Positions 12,061 to 24,200 of a stretch of DNA of 64,000 bases are shown here, one piece after another. Each line of letters begins with the position of its first letter. Within the stretch, counting starts at the first letter, position 1. The DNA is from Xylogone sp. PMI_703. Taxonomy: Eukaryota > Ascomycota > Leotiomycetes. The DNA lies in contig JAJTUQ010000007.1 of NCBI GenBank assembly GCA_021399445.1, positions 1,116,001 through 1,180,000 of the forward strand, read 5' to 3'. The translations under genes and the position numbers were made by a program. Under the pieces are notes generated by a model. That model was not told the origin of the DNA. It saw nothing but the letters and a program-made list of their open reading frames with translations, and ran no database searches.

Positions 12061-13766
12061 TCATACAGCATTCAATCTCGTGATCATGGAGTCATCAATA
12101 CGAGCCTCAGTCCGCTCAAACACTCGAGACAGCTTATAACACTCCGGCAACCACGTGTCAACCTCCTCTTGCCTCCCCATCAAGATCTGTACCAAGGCGT
12201 CTGCAGCCTCGAAGACGAGACCCATGCCTAGATTCCGCACTCATCAGCCCTAGCCCGTACCTCAAGAGCAAAATGAACCCAATCGATTTCATACAAGAAA
12301 GGGTCCTGTGCCTTTAGCAGGACGAGAGAATAAACTCACCATGTCCATTAAACCCCGCACAGATATACAATCCTTGATGACCAGTCTCAAGAGCTTCCCC
12401 AACAATCGGCTGCCTATCAACGGTATACCCCATAATGCCCGTCCACTCCTGGATCACTCTCCCGTGCTCTCCCCAAGTCTCACGGCCAAAGTACTTTTCT
12501 GGCACTCGACGCGTGAGGTATGCTGAGATGTTGGGATGGATCACGGAGTCGTCCAAGGTGGGTTGTTCGCCGTGAGATCCCATTAGACGGCCGCCTCCTA
12601 TGGGTATTTATGTTAGCCATTCCAATAACCATGGAGAAAGACAGATGTAGAATATCTTTTACAAGGATGTCGAGAAGAAAGAAACTAGAAAAAAATATTT
12701 TGAAAAAGAAAGAGAGGATGAGAGAGGAAAGGAAGAGCACACCTATAATCAAATCCCCCTCGCCCGAAACTCCCTTTAATCTAGACTGATAATAATCCCC
12801 TGACTCCTTACTATTCAAACCAGCACTCCTCTTCAGGACTGGATTCCCTGCGATCCTCGACCCAGGCCGCACAGCAGCGACCTGGCCCCTCGTAGGGATG
12901 ATGAATTCTGCCAACGGAGGGTACAATCCCGCTGTATACGCGTTCGTAGCCAAGATGACCTTATCCGCAACCACCTCACCGCGATCCCGCGTCGAGACTA
13001 TCCATCGGCGCTGATGCGGCAGTTGCTCTCCCGAGAGATAGGAGAAGGCGACAGACGTTGGAGAGACTTCTACAACAGGGGTGTTGGTCTGGAGGTTGAG
13101 TCCCTTGGAGATGGCGAGTTCGAGTAAGCCGCATACGAACTTGTACGGGGAGAGGACGAATGCTGGAAAGGAAATGGCGCCTAGACCTTCGGGAATGAGT
13201 AATTGCTCTCTCGTTTCATCTTGGCTCCAGATCTTATGCTGCGTGATTCCTCCTTTTTTCAATCTCTCGTCCCCGTCATCACGCTGTAGCTCTTCCTCGA
13301 TCCTGCTTACTGCCCTCAGCGCATCTGCCCATTGCACTTCATCGGTGAAAATATCCAGGGTCTCCACGCTTCTCAGATCACACTCGATGCCTAGATCCTG
13401 GATCGTCTTGCCCACATTCCTTACAGTATTCTCTTCGAGGAGCATCAGTCTCACTGCGTCTTCCAGGCCGAAATTTTCGATGTCTTTCTCAAAGTTAAGA
13501 TACCGTCCCGTCCGGCAATGGCCTCCATTCCGACCTGTTGCGCCGCTCGAAGCCTGTCGTGCCTCAAACATGATGATAGAGGCGTTGGGATCCTGGAGGA
13601 GGAGCTTATATGCTATGATAGCACCAGTGATGCCGGAGCCTATAATTGCATAGGTAACTGTGGAAGGAAGGGTGGCAGTAGTACGGTGATTTGCGAGGGG
13701 ATGGGGAGGAGTCTGCCAGTAGGAGGACGTCGGATTGGGATGAGGGAGGGGGATAGAGACGGTCAT
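12061..13766 (-). CDS. FAD-dependent oxidoreductase (DAO family)
   Basis: Three exons (13766-12743, 12597-12340, 12227-12061) give 482 aa. The first intron is pyrimidine-rich with branch GCTAAC, the second has donor GTGAGT. The N-terminal Rossmann motif IIGSGITGAIIAYKLL (about 40-55) binds FAD and is followed by the acidic strand end IIMFEAR and by the segment ATGRNGGHCRTGRY. The C-terminal block has MGYTVDRQPIVGE and YICAGFNGHGMG, the second flavin-contact region of the D-amino-acid-oxidase/glycine-oxidase fold. Related fungal proteins are uncharacterised flavin oxidoreductases acting on amines or amino acids; the substrate here cannot be told. No signal peptide is evident, so it is probably cytosolic or peroxisomal, although the C-terminus (LNAV) is not a PTS1. 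It lies between psd2 and the GATA factor on the same strand with wide spacing, so it is not co-transcribed. Confidence 0.88.
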
Positions 13767-16041
13767 GGTGTCTTTTGTTCTCTGAAAAGAATGCTCTCAA
13801 GAACCTGAAAATCAATCAATTAGTTCGTTCAGCTCTTTTGCTTCCTTAAGAAAAATATCCCTCGTATCAGAACCTATAAGAGGCAACTTCAAGCTTAAAC
13901 TTAAGCTTAACTCGAACTCCAAATGAAAGTTCAACTCAAAACAACAATGAAGATAGGGTGGAAATAAGACGAAGATGAAGAAACGACCAAAGAAACACCC
14001 CAAACCTTTTATCATTCTCGTACCTCTCTTACCCACTCATCACAAACCCCATCACAAACCCCAATCTCAACCTCGACTCCAAATCCCCACCATCATCGTT
14101 ATCGTCGTCGTAATCCCATCCCCATAAAATCCAACCCAATAGTGATGACGCCTCTGCTCTGTTCTAGTTCTAGTACCAGCCCAGTCAAGTCAAGTCAAGT
14201 CCAGTCCATTCTCCCCCAACAACAACAAAGGCCAAGAGAGCTCCACAGAAAAGGAAAAGTGCACCCTACCCTTTCTAATTCCGGAAGTGATGCACTTCTC
14301 AATGGCGTATTTCTTTACGGCAATTAATTATTGATTATTGCAGCAAACTTTTGCAGTCGGTCCTTGAGAAAAGGTCTAGAATGAAAGACGGATCGTTATG
14401 TGTACGTTTCGTACGTACGTGGCCTGGTGGCCTTGAGATGCCGGATGAATCATTCTTTTTTTTTGTGCGATATGTGATTGGGAGTGGATTGGGCTAGATT
14501 AGACTAGTACTACTACTCCTAGTACCGGAGCAGAGCAGAGAAGAGGCGTCATCAACTATTGAAGCCCTTTTGCGTGATCGTCCCGTGTGAAGTTACTGGA
14601 TGGATGATGTTTGGAAATGTTGGATGCCTGAAGGCAGCAGCGGCTGGTTGGCGGCGTTGTTGATAATCAGTGGAACCTTATCCCAACCTTAGGCAGTCAA
14701 GAACGTACAGTAGATTGGTTGTCAAGTAACTCTATTAGTGTTCTGATATACGTACATTGCGTCACATTATCACAGAGCAAAGGTTGATCTACTTTCTTTT
14801 TTGGAAGTCTTTTTTGAGATTTATTTTGGCTCCACAAGAGGTATTTATTTCGCAGCCAGAAGAGCAAGAAATAGCTTTCTGCTCTCTGCAACAATCTAAT
14901 CCAGTCCATTTCCCAAGGATATATGCGTGCTGCCCAAAAACAAGATTTGTTCATATTGGTGACTTGCCTAGCAGTGTTTGCAGGAACACTGGGATATCAG
15001 GTATTTCCCCCTTTCTCCCAAAACCTCCACTACAGAAAAGTTACCCTTCTCCCCACTCCTTCTCCCTCAGCGAGTCCCCAGTCTAACCAAAAACGAAAAC
15101 CTTTGAATCCCTTTTCTTTTCCTCTTTTTCCTTCCCCAGATTTTCTCGGATCATCCGACAGGAACTACATTTAAAAAAGGAGGGAAAATAATAAAAGGGT
15201 AGCATAAAATGCTGAAAATGACGTACTCCGCCCAAGATGCAATTAGAAATAAAAACTACTAAGATAAGCACAGGATATAGTGAGAGCTAGAACTCCAAAA
15301 AGGCAAAACATCAGCCTCAGAACAGTAAGTAGAGTACACCTATCCGTTCTGAGTGCCAAGTTTCCGAAAGAACACCTGCCATGTTCACGTTGTGCGCTGC
15401 TGTGCGGTGTCGGGGTATCACAATAGATTCTCCCTTTTCATCGGGGAAAAGAAGTGAGGTACTGCCACCAAGCCATGTCAACATAAAACTGGTAGCAGAT
15501 AGACAAAAGCGAGCGTGCTGAGCGACCGAAGGTATGTTTTTGTGGAAACATAACCGGTAACCAATGTCTAGGAGTGTGCCTCCCAGGAACGTCGAAAACG
15601 AACAAGACTGCCGAGGGATATATGTCGCTCAGTGCCGATTCCCGCCGGATCACGTGTTTGCGTTTGAAGAACAGAACAAAACCAAGAGCATACAACCTCC
15701 TGTAAAGGCCGATAGTAAAAAGCAAAAAAAAAAAACGTTCTACGGCCGTAAGAGGGTAGCTAACAATGGACTTTTGGGTTCCCCAAACGTATCGTACCAT
15801 AAAAACCCTCCTGATATCGTTCCTGAAGAAATGTGCCGTGGCCGTAATCCCCCGTGAACTCCGATTGAGAGATATAAGCAAAGAAAATGAATCTCCAAAA
15901 TAAAAAATGCAAACGCCAGTCGGGATATCTTCGCAGTCTGCACGTGCTCATGAAAAGTACTCCGTATATGTTGTTTAATGTGTACACATGTCGTATATAT
16001 GTAGCCTAGGCTATATCGGCTAAATTTGATGTTGTACGTTG
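13767..16041. other. intergenic: promoter of the FAD oxidoreductase and 3' flank of the GATA gene
   Basis: The stretch 13770-14250 is the probable promoter of the minus-strand oxidoreductase. It includes short direct repeats (tcaagtcaag / gtccagtcc at 14183-14207) and HindIII-like aagcttaa words at 13890-13905. The part 14700-16041 is probably 3' UTR and flank of the GATA gene. No further coding sequence is supported. Confidence 0.4.
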
Positions 16042-17661
16042 TCAAAGCTGCCTTGGGGGGCTTGCGTCCATGGATTTCGGTCGGAGAGACGAGCCATTCG
16101 GTCCCTGAGCTTGCTTCATAGTATTTTTGCGCGTGAGTTTGGCATAGTGTAGACCGCATGCATTGCACAGTGTTCGAGCCCCATCTGGGCCTCTTCTCCA
16201 CTCAGGAGTTTCTGCTCGGTTGCAGCTATGACATCGACCAGGTGGAGCAGCTCGCTGGAAAGGCATTAGCAGAGATATCTTTAAAACGGACTTCGGGTTT
16301 CGAGCATACTCCTCTGCGCTTCTTTCCGTCCGAACCAGGGAAGGGGTGTATTTTGATATCGTCTCCATATACGTTCATCTCCGAGTCGTAATCTGCCGGG
16401 TCTTTGCCTCCTTGCTCGCGCATGCGCTGATCCGCAATTGCATGTTCTTGCTGGTATATCATTTCCCTCATTCTCTCCAGCGCATGACCGATCTTTTCTT
16501 GGAGTTCCAGCATTTCGTTACAAGATTCCAAAGTAGGCATTCGGTCTGGGATCGTGCTATGAGAGCGCTGCTGCTCTTGAGCAATTGCATTGTAGTGTTT
16601 TGACCATTCCTGCAGAGTGCTGCTCGCCCTATTGATCTAAAGGCAAATAGTCAGTACCCAAAAAAAGACTCTTTTATAACATCTGAAACCCCTACCTGAG
16701 CCAGATTGTTCTCAAAATCCCACACATCCAAATTCCTCTTCAGGCTGAGCTTGAACGGTTGCGAGGCCATCTTCTTTTCGTCTCGGGCCTCAGGCCATGC
16801 TTCGCCTGACTGTCTCCGGTCTTCTCGCGGTGGATACCGCTGCTGGCTATACGACGTAGGGGGCACCACAGGATGCGCCATTGGATTAGGTGCAGGTGTA
16901 TAACTATACTGCGGCTGCGGCTGTTGTTGCGGTGCAGGAGGTGGCGGCGGCGGTGGCGGTGGTGGTGCATGATGAGAGTATTCACTGGATACGCTCATGC
17001 GTTCTGGAGCGCGCGGTTCTTCATACCGAGAGCCTTCATAGCGAGGTGGAGCATAACTATGTGGCGGAGGCAAAGAGCTCTGGATTGATGATACGGAAGG
17101 CAGTCGTGGGTGTTCAAAAGCTGGTGGAGGCGGCCGTGACGGTGGAGGTGGTGCGAATCGCGAGGGTTCCGGTTGAAGCGCTCTAGGAGGCGACGGTTGC
17201 CTCGATAGGGACGGCGGCGGTGGTGGCGGCTGTTGATATGATGGGCTCTCATTTGGAGGATAAGGCCGGGAGACAGCTGGCGGTAGTGGTTGCGTCTGTA
17301 GAGATGGTTGAGATGAAGGTGGTTGCGAATATGGTATCGAATGTGGAGGTGGTAAGGACGGAGGAGGCGGTGGTGGAGGCAATGATGTCGAGATTGGCGA
17401 CGCATAGGGATTTGGCTTGGGTCCCGTACTGAAAGCTTCATGAATCGACGGCAACATATCTCGCGGTGGTAAGGGCGCAGATGGTGACGGTCCTGCAGAA
17501 TCCTTCTCTGTCTCTGAGGGTCGCCGTGAGTCGGGGCCTGACAAGATGCTGGGCATGGGACGTGGTGGAGGAGGAGCCGGCCAGCTCGAGGCTGAATATG
17601 GTGGAGGGCCATTGGAAGGTGGATACATGGTGGCCGGGCTAGCTACAACCGCAGCTGCCAT
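16042..17661 (-). CDS. nsdD: NsdD/LTF1-type GATA zinc-finger transcription factor
   Basis: Three exons (17661-16696, 16636-16310, 16254-16042) join in phase to 501 aa. The N-terminal two thirds are Pro/Ser/Gln-rich, with poly-proline runs near residues 93-102, 144-150 and 232-242. A conserved middle block reads SLKRNLDVWDFENNLAQINRA, then HYNAIAQEQQ, then a helical MPTLESCNEML segment. At the C-terminus, KKRRG joins RAAPPGRCHSC and a single GATA finger, C-X2-C-X18-C-X2-C with TPEWRRGPDG, followed by a basic tail and LRPKS. This layout, including the position of the last intron, matches NsdD of Aspergillus, SUB-1 of Neurospora and LTF1 of Botrytis, nuclear regulators of sexual development, light response and secondary metabolism. 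The ATG at 17661 has a good context, but the frame stays open for 71 codons upstream, so an extra 5' exon is possible. A gene desert of about 18 kb lies upstream. Confidence 0.93.
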
Positions 17662-18175
17662 GGTGGATGGAGGTGCCTGCGTTGCTTGTATAGAATGTGC
17701 GCTGTGTGCGATATGTGGTGGTTGTTGGACGGGTCGTTCTGCGGTGTTGAGGTGCAGGGCGTGAACTGGCTCTCGGTGGAGAATAGACGATATCCCGCTG
17801 CAGTTACCAACCGTCAGCCTGGTGTGCCATTGACAACCAAAAAAACAACAGGTAGAGCCAAATTCGGGGGAAGTTCACCTTAGTCGTGTCCCCGTGTCGA
17901 CAGCTTCCATGACCGACAATTGCGGTCGTTGTTGTTGGAGAGAGAGTCGAGGAGCAGAGAGGAATGGATGGACGAATTTGATTGATTCTGGAAGGCGGTG
18001 GTGGTCCCTCGGGAAGATGCTCGCGTCGGGGGTTGCTGGTTTAGCAGCGCACCCAAGGATATCTTATTTCCTTCCCCCTTGACGGCTGAAGCTCCCGTCC
18101 GGACGGTCGAGGTAGCGTGGTGTTACTGGAACGCAGAGCGCGAACCCATCTGGTAGGGACAATGTCGTAGACCAC

Positions 18176-18252
18176 GAGAGCAGTAGTAGCAGTAGAGATA
18201 GTGGCAGCAACAGCAACAGCAACAGCGCAGACGACGACAACGAGGAGTAGAG
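18176..18252. repeat. AGC/CAA-type trinucleotide tract
   Basis: Short imperfect runs of agcagtagtagcagtag and (cagcaa)n/(caacag)n followed by gacgac words. It lies about 0.5 kb upstream of the GATA start, in DNA without coding support, and probably sits in its promoter or 5' leader. Confidence 0.6.
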
Positions 18253-21200
18253 GAGCGGGAGTAGGAGTAGGACACAGAAAAGAGACGGCAACGACAACGA
18301 CAACCAGCAATCAGGACGAGGACGACAAAAACGACCGACACACTCGACGACGGGTTGCAACGGGGCGAATGTGCGAATAATTAACCAGAGTTGTGGACGG
18401 GGCGGGTTTATGAAGAAACAACCCGAAAAGCCAACGTAGGACTCTGCCAGGCCCCGGGGGCTTGAGGGGGAGCAAGAGCAGTTGCTTCCCAAGTGCCTTT
18501 TCTCGTCCCAGGGATGCTTGCGCCTGGGAGGGGAGTGGATCGGGCGTGGTTTCTGGGTGGGTTTAGTGGCGGCGACCTGAGCCCTCCGTGGATCAGTGCT
18601 AGACCGACGGGGGCAGGGGGCCACGCCTTCCCAAGGGCGACTTCCCAGCGGGTTTGGGGCTGGTGGCGCAGAAGATTGCAGATTGGCACCAGCGACAGGG
18701 CACGAGGAGAAGAAGCTCTGGGACCTGGCTCTTTTCGGTCGATAGTACCACAGTAGGGGAGATCAAAAGGGAAAGGGATACTGAACCACAGTAGGGATAG
18801 GGCAAAAAAGGGCACGGGGGGGAGTGAGTCCTAGGCTTGTGCTGTACTGTACCGCCCTGTACCACTATACCGCTGTACCTACCACACAGCCGTAACTTAC
18901 TATACTTATCCGCTGGGGGAAAAGCGTTCAAAGGGGAGGCCGGGGGCAGGGATGGTGCTCTGGCTGGGGGTGTTCCGGGGGGTTGGAGGGCGTTTCCCAG
19001 AGATTGATAGGGATCGCAGGGAGGATTGGGACCACCTTCAACCTAGTGGCCCTGGCCCGGTGCGCGCCCCCTGGGTTGACCTTCTGGAGTGGGCCCTGGT
19101 CCTGTCGCTGCCGATGAGATTAGGCTCGCGCTGTGCGATCGATTCGCTAAGGGGTCTTCCCGCTCAATCCCCAAGCCCGCCCTCGCTGCTGACTGGCTGC
19201 CGCTGCGGAGGGCCGGGCTGGGGGGCCAGTGCTGGTTGTCCCAGAGAGAAAAGAACTCTTCGCTCACTCCCAGCACCAACGCCAGTCAGTGTCTGTCACC
19301 ACTAGATCCTGGCCCGCCGCCCGCCTGAAAAGGGCAGTTCGATACTACGACCACTCCTCTTCTCGCCCTTCCCGGCCGCCAGATACAAGTTGCACCTGCC
19401 CCAGCGTGATGTGCAGCTGAGATGCTTGGCTCGGACGATGGTGGCTAATGATGCTGCTGAACCTGGTCTTCGAGATGGTGCTAAGTGATAAGTGGTGGTA
19501 GTGGTGGAGGGAGGTATGTACAAGTAGCTATGTATGACTGCAGTTGATGGAGGCGTACGAGCGTTCTACACTGCATTCAAGAGAGTGAGTGATAGGTGAG
19601 CAGGCGAGAGGGAGCTCAGGGTTGTGTGGCTCGCCGTTATGCAGGGAAAAGGCATGGAGAGGATGCAAAAACAAAATGTGCGAGAGAGATCGATAGATCA
19701 GAATCTGCAGAGGTGAGACTATTTGTGAAATCATGCGCCTGGTGAGTGGCAGATGCGCCTCCACGAAAGAGAGGGATGGTTTCAGTCCCTTTCGTTAGAG
19801 GCCCACACGACCTCGCTCTGGACAAGGCATCAAGCAAGTCAAGCAGGCAAGCAGTCAATCAATCTGGAATTAGCAGCCACGGGGTTGCTGGAGGATAAAT
19901 CCAGTGCACGGCACGGCAGCTTGGCCCATGACCGGGTGTGTAAGAAGGAGGGGCAGTGTGAGCTATTATTAAAGGAGTCATTGTGAAGAGTGTAGGAGAG
20001 AGAGTGTGTGAGGGTGTGAGTGTATGTGTATGTGTTGTGTTCAGTCTCTTTCTCTGTAGGTTCGGTGGTCGTCGCCGTCCTCGGGCAGGATCCAGGCGTT
20101 CCAGCCTTGGTCGTTCGACCGCTCGGAAGCGTGCTTAGTTGAGGCCATGGGACCAGATCTCGGCCGTCAGACTGTGAGATCCTTCAGATCCTGTTCGACC
20201 GAAGCAGAGGTAGCAACACACTTGTAGAATACAGAATATACTGTGCATTCGTTCTCCCTACACGTGCATGGCCCTGGGACTCAATGCGCTGTACGGTCAT
20301 CATCTGTGCGGTCGCCGACAGAAGCCCAGGCCGGTGCAAAAGAGACTAGTTGTGCCGGGGAGGCTTTTAATTCAGGGAGTTGATTGGGATCGAGGTCGAT
20401 TGTGTGGAGAGAGATGGAAGTGTGAGAACTGAAGATGCAATCCATCGTGTACTACCGTGCAGTACCTACAGCGCTGCATGGTCAATTACCGTACCGATCC
20501 TGTCCTGCGCAGGATTTAAGCATCGAAAAGCAATGCCGCATTGTCGCACCCCATGGAGCATAGCATGCTGCAGCAATTGCGATACCGCGAATGGGGGACT
20601 GCCGTTTGGAATTGTGAAGGGCGTGGTTTCTTCGGATTTTACGATTGCATAGATTAGTCAGATAGGGCCATCGTGGCTTGGGTCTTCCAGCTGATTAATC
20701 GGCTAGTTGGATTTAACTATAGATCAGTGCTGATTCGTCATGGCCAGGAATAAGGAAAGAGCAATGTGTCATGGTGGTCATCGCAAATAATTAATTTAGC
20801 GGTGTTCGTGGCGCTGTGGGTTCGCCGAGGGGAAAGAGGTGCTGGAGAAGGTTTATGCGGATGGTGCTTGCTGTTCTGTCTGCGGTGAGCTCCCGTTGGC
20901 AGCCAGGGCCGGCAAGGTTGTGGGCTTGGCTTTTCCCCGGCACAGCGCCGGCTCCCCGCCGAGCCTAGGACCCCCAAGGTTTCCGACTCAGGCACATGCC
21001 GTACCCCAAGAAAGGGACCTAGCAAGCAACAGAGCAGTCACGACGCACTCTGCCTCTGGAGACATGCGCGATCGAAAAGTGCGTTAGGCCATGCTATGCC
21101 GTAGGGGGGAAGGTTCTTCAGCGATTGCCTTCTTTGGCTATGCTTGATGCTCCCATGCGTCTCCTGCTTGCTCACCGTTCATTATTCTCATGACGATAGG

Positions 21201-24200
21201 ACGTTCATCTTTGCCATTGTACGAATGTCCCTCTGGCCCCGAGCTGGCCCCGAACAGCGAGCTCGGTTCTGTCCTGTGCAATAGAGGTTTGGCTAGCGAG
21301 GCCTGTGAAGCCCGCAATGCCCTCTGCTCTTCTGTTGTTGGAACATGTCTTGCTGTAAACGAGAACGAGGTCCCAGACAAGGGACGAAGAGGAGCATGAA
21401 GAAAAGATGGACGCTGCGGTACGAGCACTTCGGGCCTTGGCGCCGTCATTGCTTTCAGAGTAGCCATTACCGTAATCAGTGCACGCGTTTCGCAGCACAG
21501 CTCCGAAGTTCCTAGATCCCTTAGTCAACCCATATCTGGCGCCAATGGAGGATTATGTCAACCATCCATCCGCCCAACTACGGCGCTGTACGGGTCGCTT
21601 CCAGTGAATGAGGTCGGGGTCTGGGATCGGAGTTAATGTCGCACGTGTACGGGACACGGCTAGGTAGGGCGCCGTCCCAACGGCATGGCTGGGCGGAGCA
21701 CGCGCAGACCCGCTGGCAGCTCCCTGGTCATTCTCTAGGACCCTGTCAGCCCAGCTCTTGCGATCGGAGATGGGCTGCCTCCCCTGCAGATACGTGGCCC
21801 AGCGCCCTCTTCCCAGCCCAGCACGCTCACCCGCTCGATGGGATCATGGTGGCAGATGCCGCTACTCCCTAACGGGCAATCGCCCTGCAGGCCCTGTTGG
21901 GGGTTAGGCTGCCCGACTTTCCAGGCTTCCAGGCTTTCCCACCGCTTGGGCTCCCAGGCCTTCGAAGGTGCAGCCCGTCCATTGCCTTCCTCTGCTCTTT
22001 GCCCTCCTTCCTCTTTTATCAAATCTCCCTTCCTGGGATGGGGTAACCTGTCAAGACCGCGTCACCTCGTACAATGAGCGTGAAGCTCGGCTCCAAACGA
22101 CTTGCGTGGCGGTGGAGACTTGAGGCAGCATCATTGATCTCGAGCCCACTAGCACCGTAGATGAGACACTTCGAAGCGGAGACCCAGACGAGAAGAGCGC
22201 AATACCGTAATGGCGAGACAAAGCGTTGGAAGGGGCGAGAGGCATGGATGCGCCAAGCAGTGCAATAGGCGATGTCGTGTGGGCGCGCTCACGCCAGCAG
22301 GGGAGACCGAAAGTCGATCGATTGATGCTGCACCTGGATCGAAATTCATGCCATCGCATGCGTCTAGCTATGCCCGGAGGCGACGGGATTGCCTGCCTCG
22401 GGGCTTTGCAGTCATGGGTCGTCCAGGAGTGGAGGGTGGTATGGTGGTGGATACTGTACCAGCCAGCAGCCACTGATGATGCCGGACGGTGAGAGAGCGG
22501 AGTTGAAGCAACGCAACATACCGCAGTAATCAAGTTGAAGGCGAAGAGACAGCACGGGAATAACGCCCTCAAGGCCTGTCGCGATACAGTAATCAAACCA
22601 AGGCCTATGTCCAGAGCACGGCACCATACCGTCAGCCAGCACAGGCCGGTACCTTTCGTACGGGTACGGGGCTTCCAGTTCTCCGACGATGCTTCTTTCC
22701 GGAAGGGCGTAGAGACTTTGTCGATTGCTAATTGCAGTGTTCTCGTACCGTAAGTGAATGAGCGAAGGTCGGCAAAAAAAAACCTCTCATCTGGATAGGA
22801 GGAGGGTGTGCAGCCCAATCCAGTCAGACTGTTGTGCCCGGTCTAGAAGATCGATCAACTATCATGCGAAACCATCCACTTCTCGTGCCTCTGGCAAGTC
22901 AGTCAATAGTTAGGTCTCATCCTAAAACTCTATTTCGAGGTGCGTTACACCGTCCCGGCAGCTGCTCCCCTTCCGCCGCGACTCACTCATGCTTGCTGCT
23001 GTGGCTGCACCCAGTGTTGTACAGGTTATCAGATAGCAGCAGCGCCGCATTCTATCCATTCCACCCAAGAAACAGTCCACGCGGATCCCTAGCAGCAGTT
23101 GTGCCTTCCTCCGCTTTTGGCCAGAGCTGCTGCTCCGGCTGCTGTACGAAGTATCTGCCGATGCGCAATCCCATCACCCACTCCTGACGATCAATCACTT
23201 ATTCCTGTGTACTGTCTGGAAATGATGCTCTATCGAGGTTTTCTTGCTGGACTCATCAACACTTGGGCAACAGAATGGTGGCGACCGTCAGGTCTCAGTC
23301 TGGTAGCAGTTTCCTATCACCTGCATTATCCCAAGGTGGGTGATATGGACTGAAGTTGCACAACCAGAGAGCATGCTGGATTCGATTCCCTGATGTGCTG
23401 AAGGGCGAGTAAGACAACCAGAGCCCGACGGACATTCCAGTGATCAAGGCTTCCGAACATGTTTTAGACCTGGCTTTCGATAGGAAGTCGCTTTTTCACC
23501 ACGGGATACGGCATATCCCCCAGTAAACGGTTCCGCGTAGCCGGGAGTGTTGGTGCGCAATACAGTAAGAAATGCCAGCACAAGAAACCCAGAGATCTGA
23601 GGTATCGCCAAATCTTCCCTGCAATGGCCCAGCCACGGTGGTTAACGAGAGCTAGCCTCGCTAGCACGCGAACCCTAGCCACCGTACCAAACACCTCAAC
23701 TTTACGGGTCCACGACAGGTACAGTACATGATTTAGGTTTAGTACAGCATGGACTTGCTGTTCTGTACTACTGCAGTCCGCCGTTTTCAGCAAGACAACT
23801 GCATCTCCCAAAGGCTCTCGTGCAGTCTCGTGCAGACATGGCATGAATCACCGTCTCACAAGCTGACTGATCTTTTCATCGGTACTGGTATACCAAACAC
23901 CTGGTAAAGAAAGATAAAGCAATCAGACGTTGAGGACGAGGAGGACGGGGCCGGATGAGAAACTCTTGAATTCCGAAATGAAAAACCATCCCAGATCAGC
24001 TGTGACCAGCGCATAGCTCCTTGTTTATGCATGCGGTACGACGCCGTTGAGAAATGTCTTTATGTCAGCGGTGCGATGGAGCAGATCATGGAGAGAAGCT
24101 CTAGAGCGGCATGACGCTTTTCCCCTCGTCTACAAGCAGTGCGTGCAGCGATTACCTTTCATGCCATTATTCTCCGAGATTGTGAACCACCCTTGCAGCA

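Noticed and set aside
16995..17612. 205-codon His/Arg-rich frame inside the GATA gene
   Set aside because: Shifted-frame shadow of the Pro-rich exon of nsdD.
22051..22818. 255-codon open frame on the minus strand in the desert
   Set aside because: Ser/Arg/Leu-rich random-looking composition, no motif, overlapped by open frames on the other strand; most likely chance in G+C-richer DNA.
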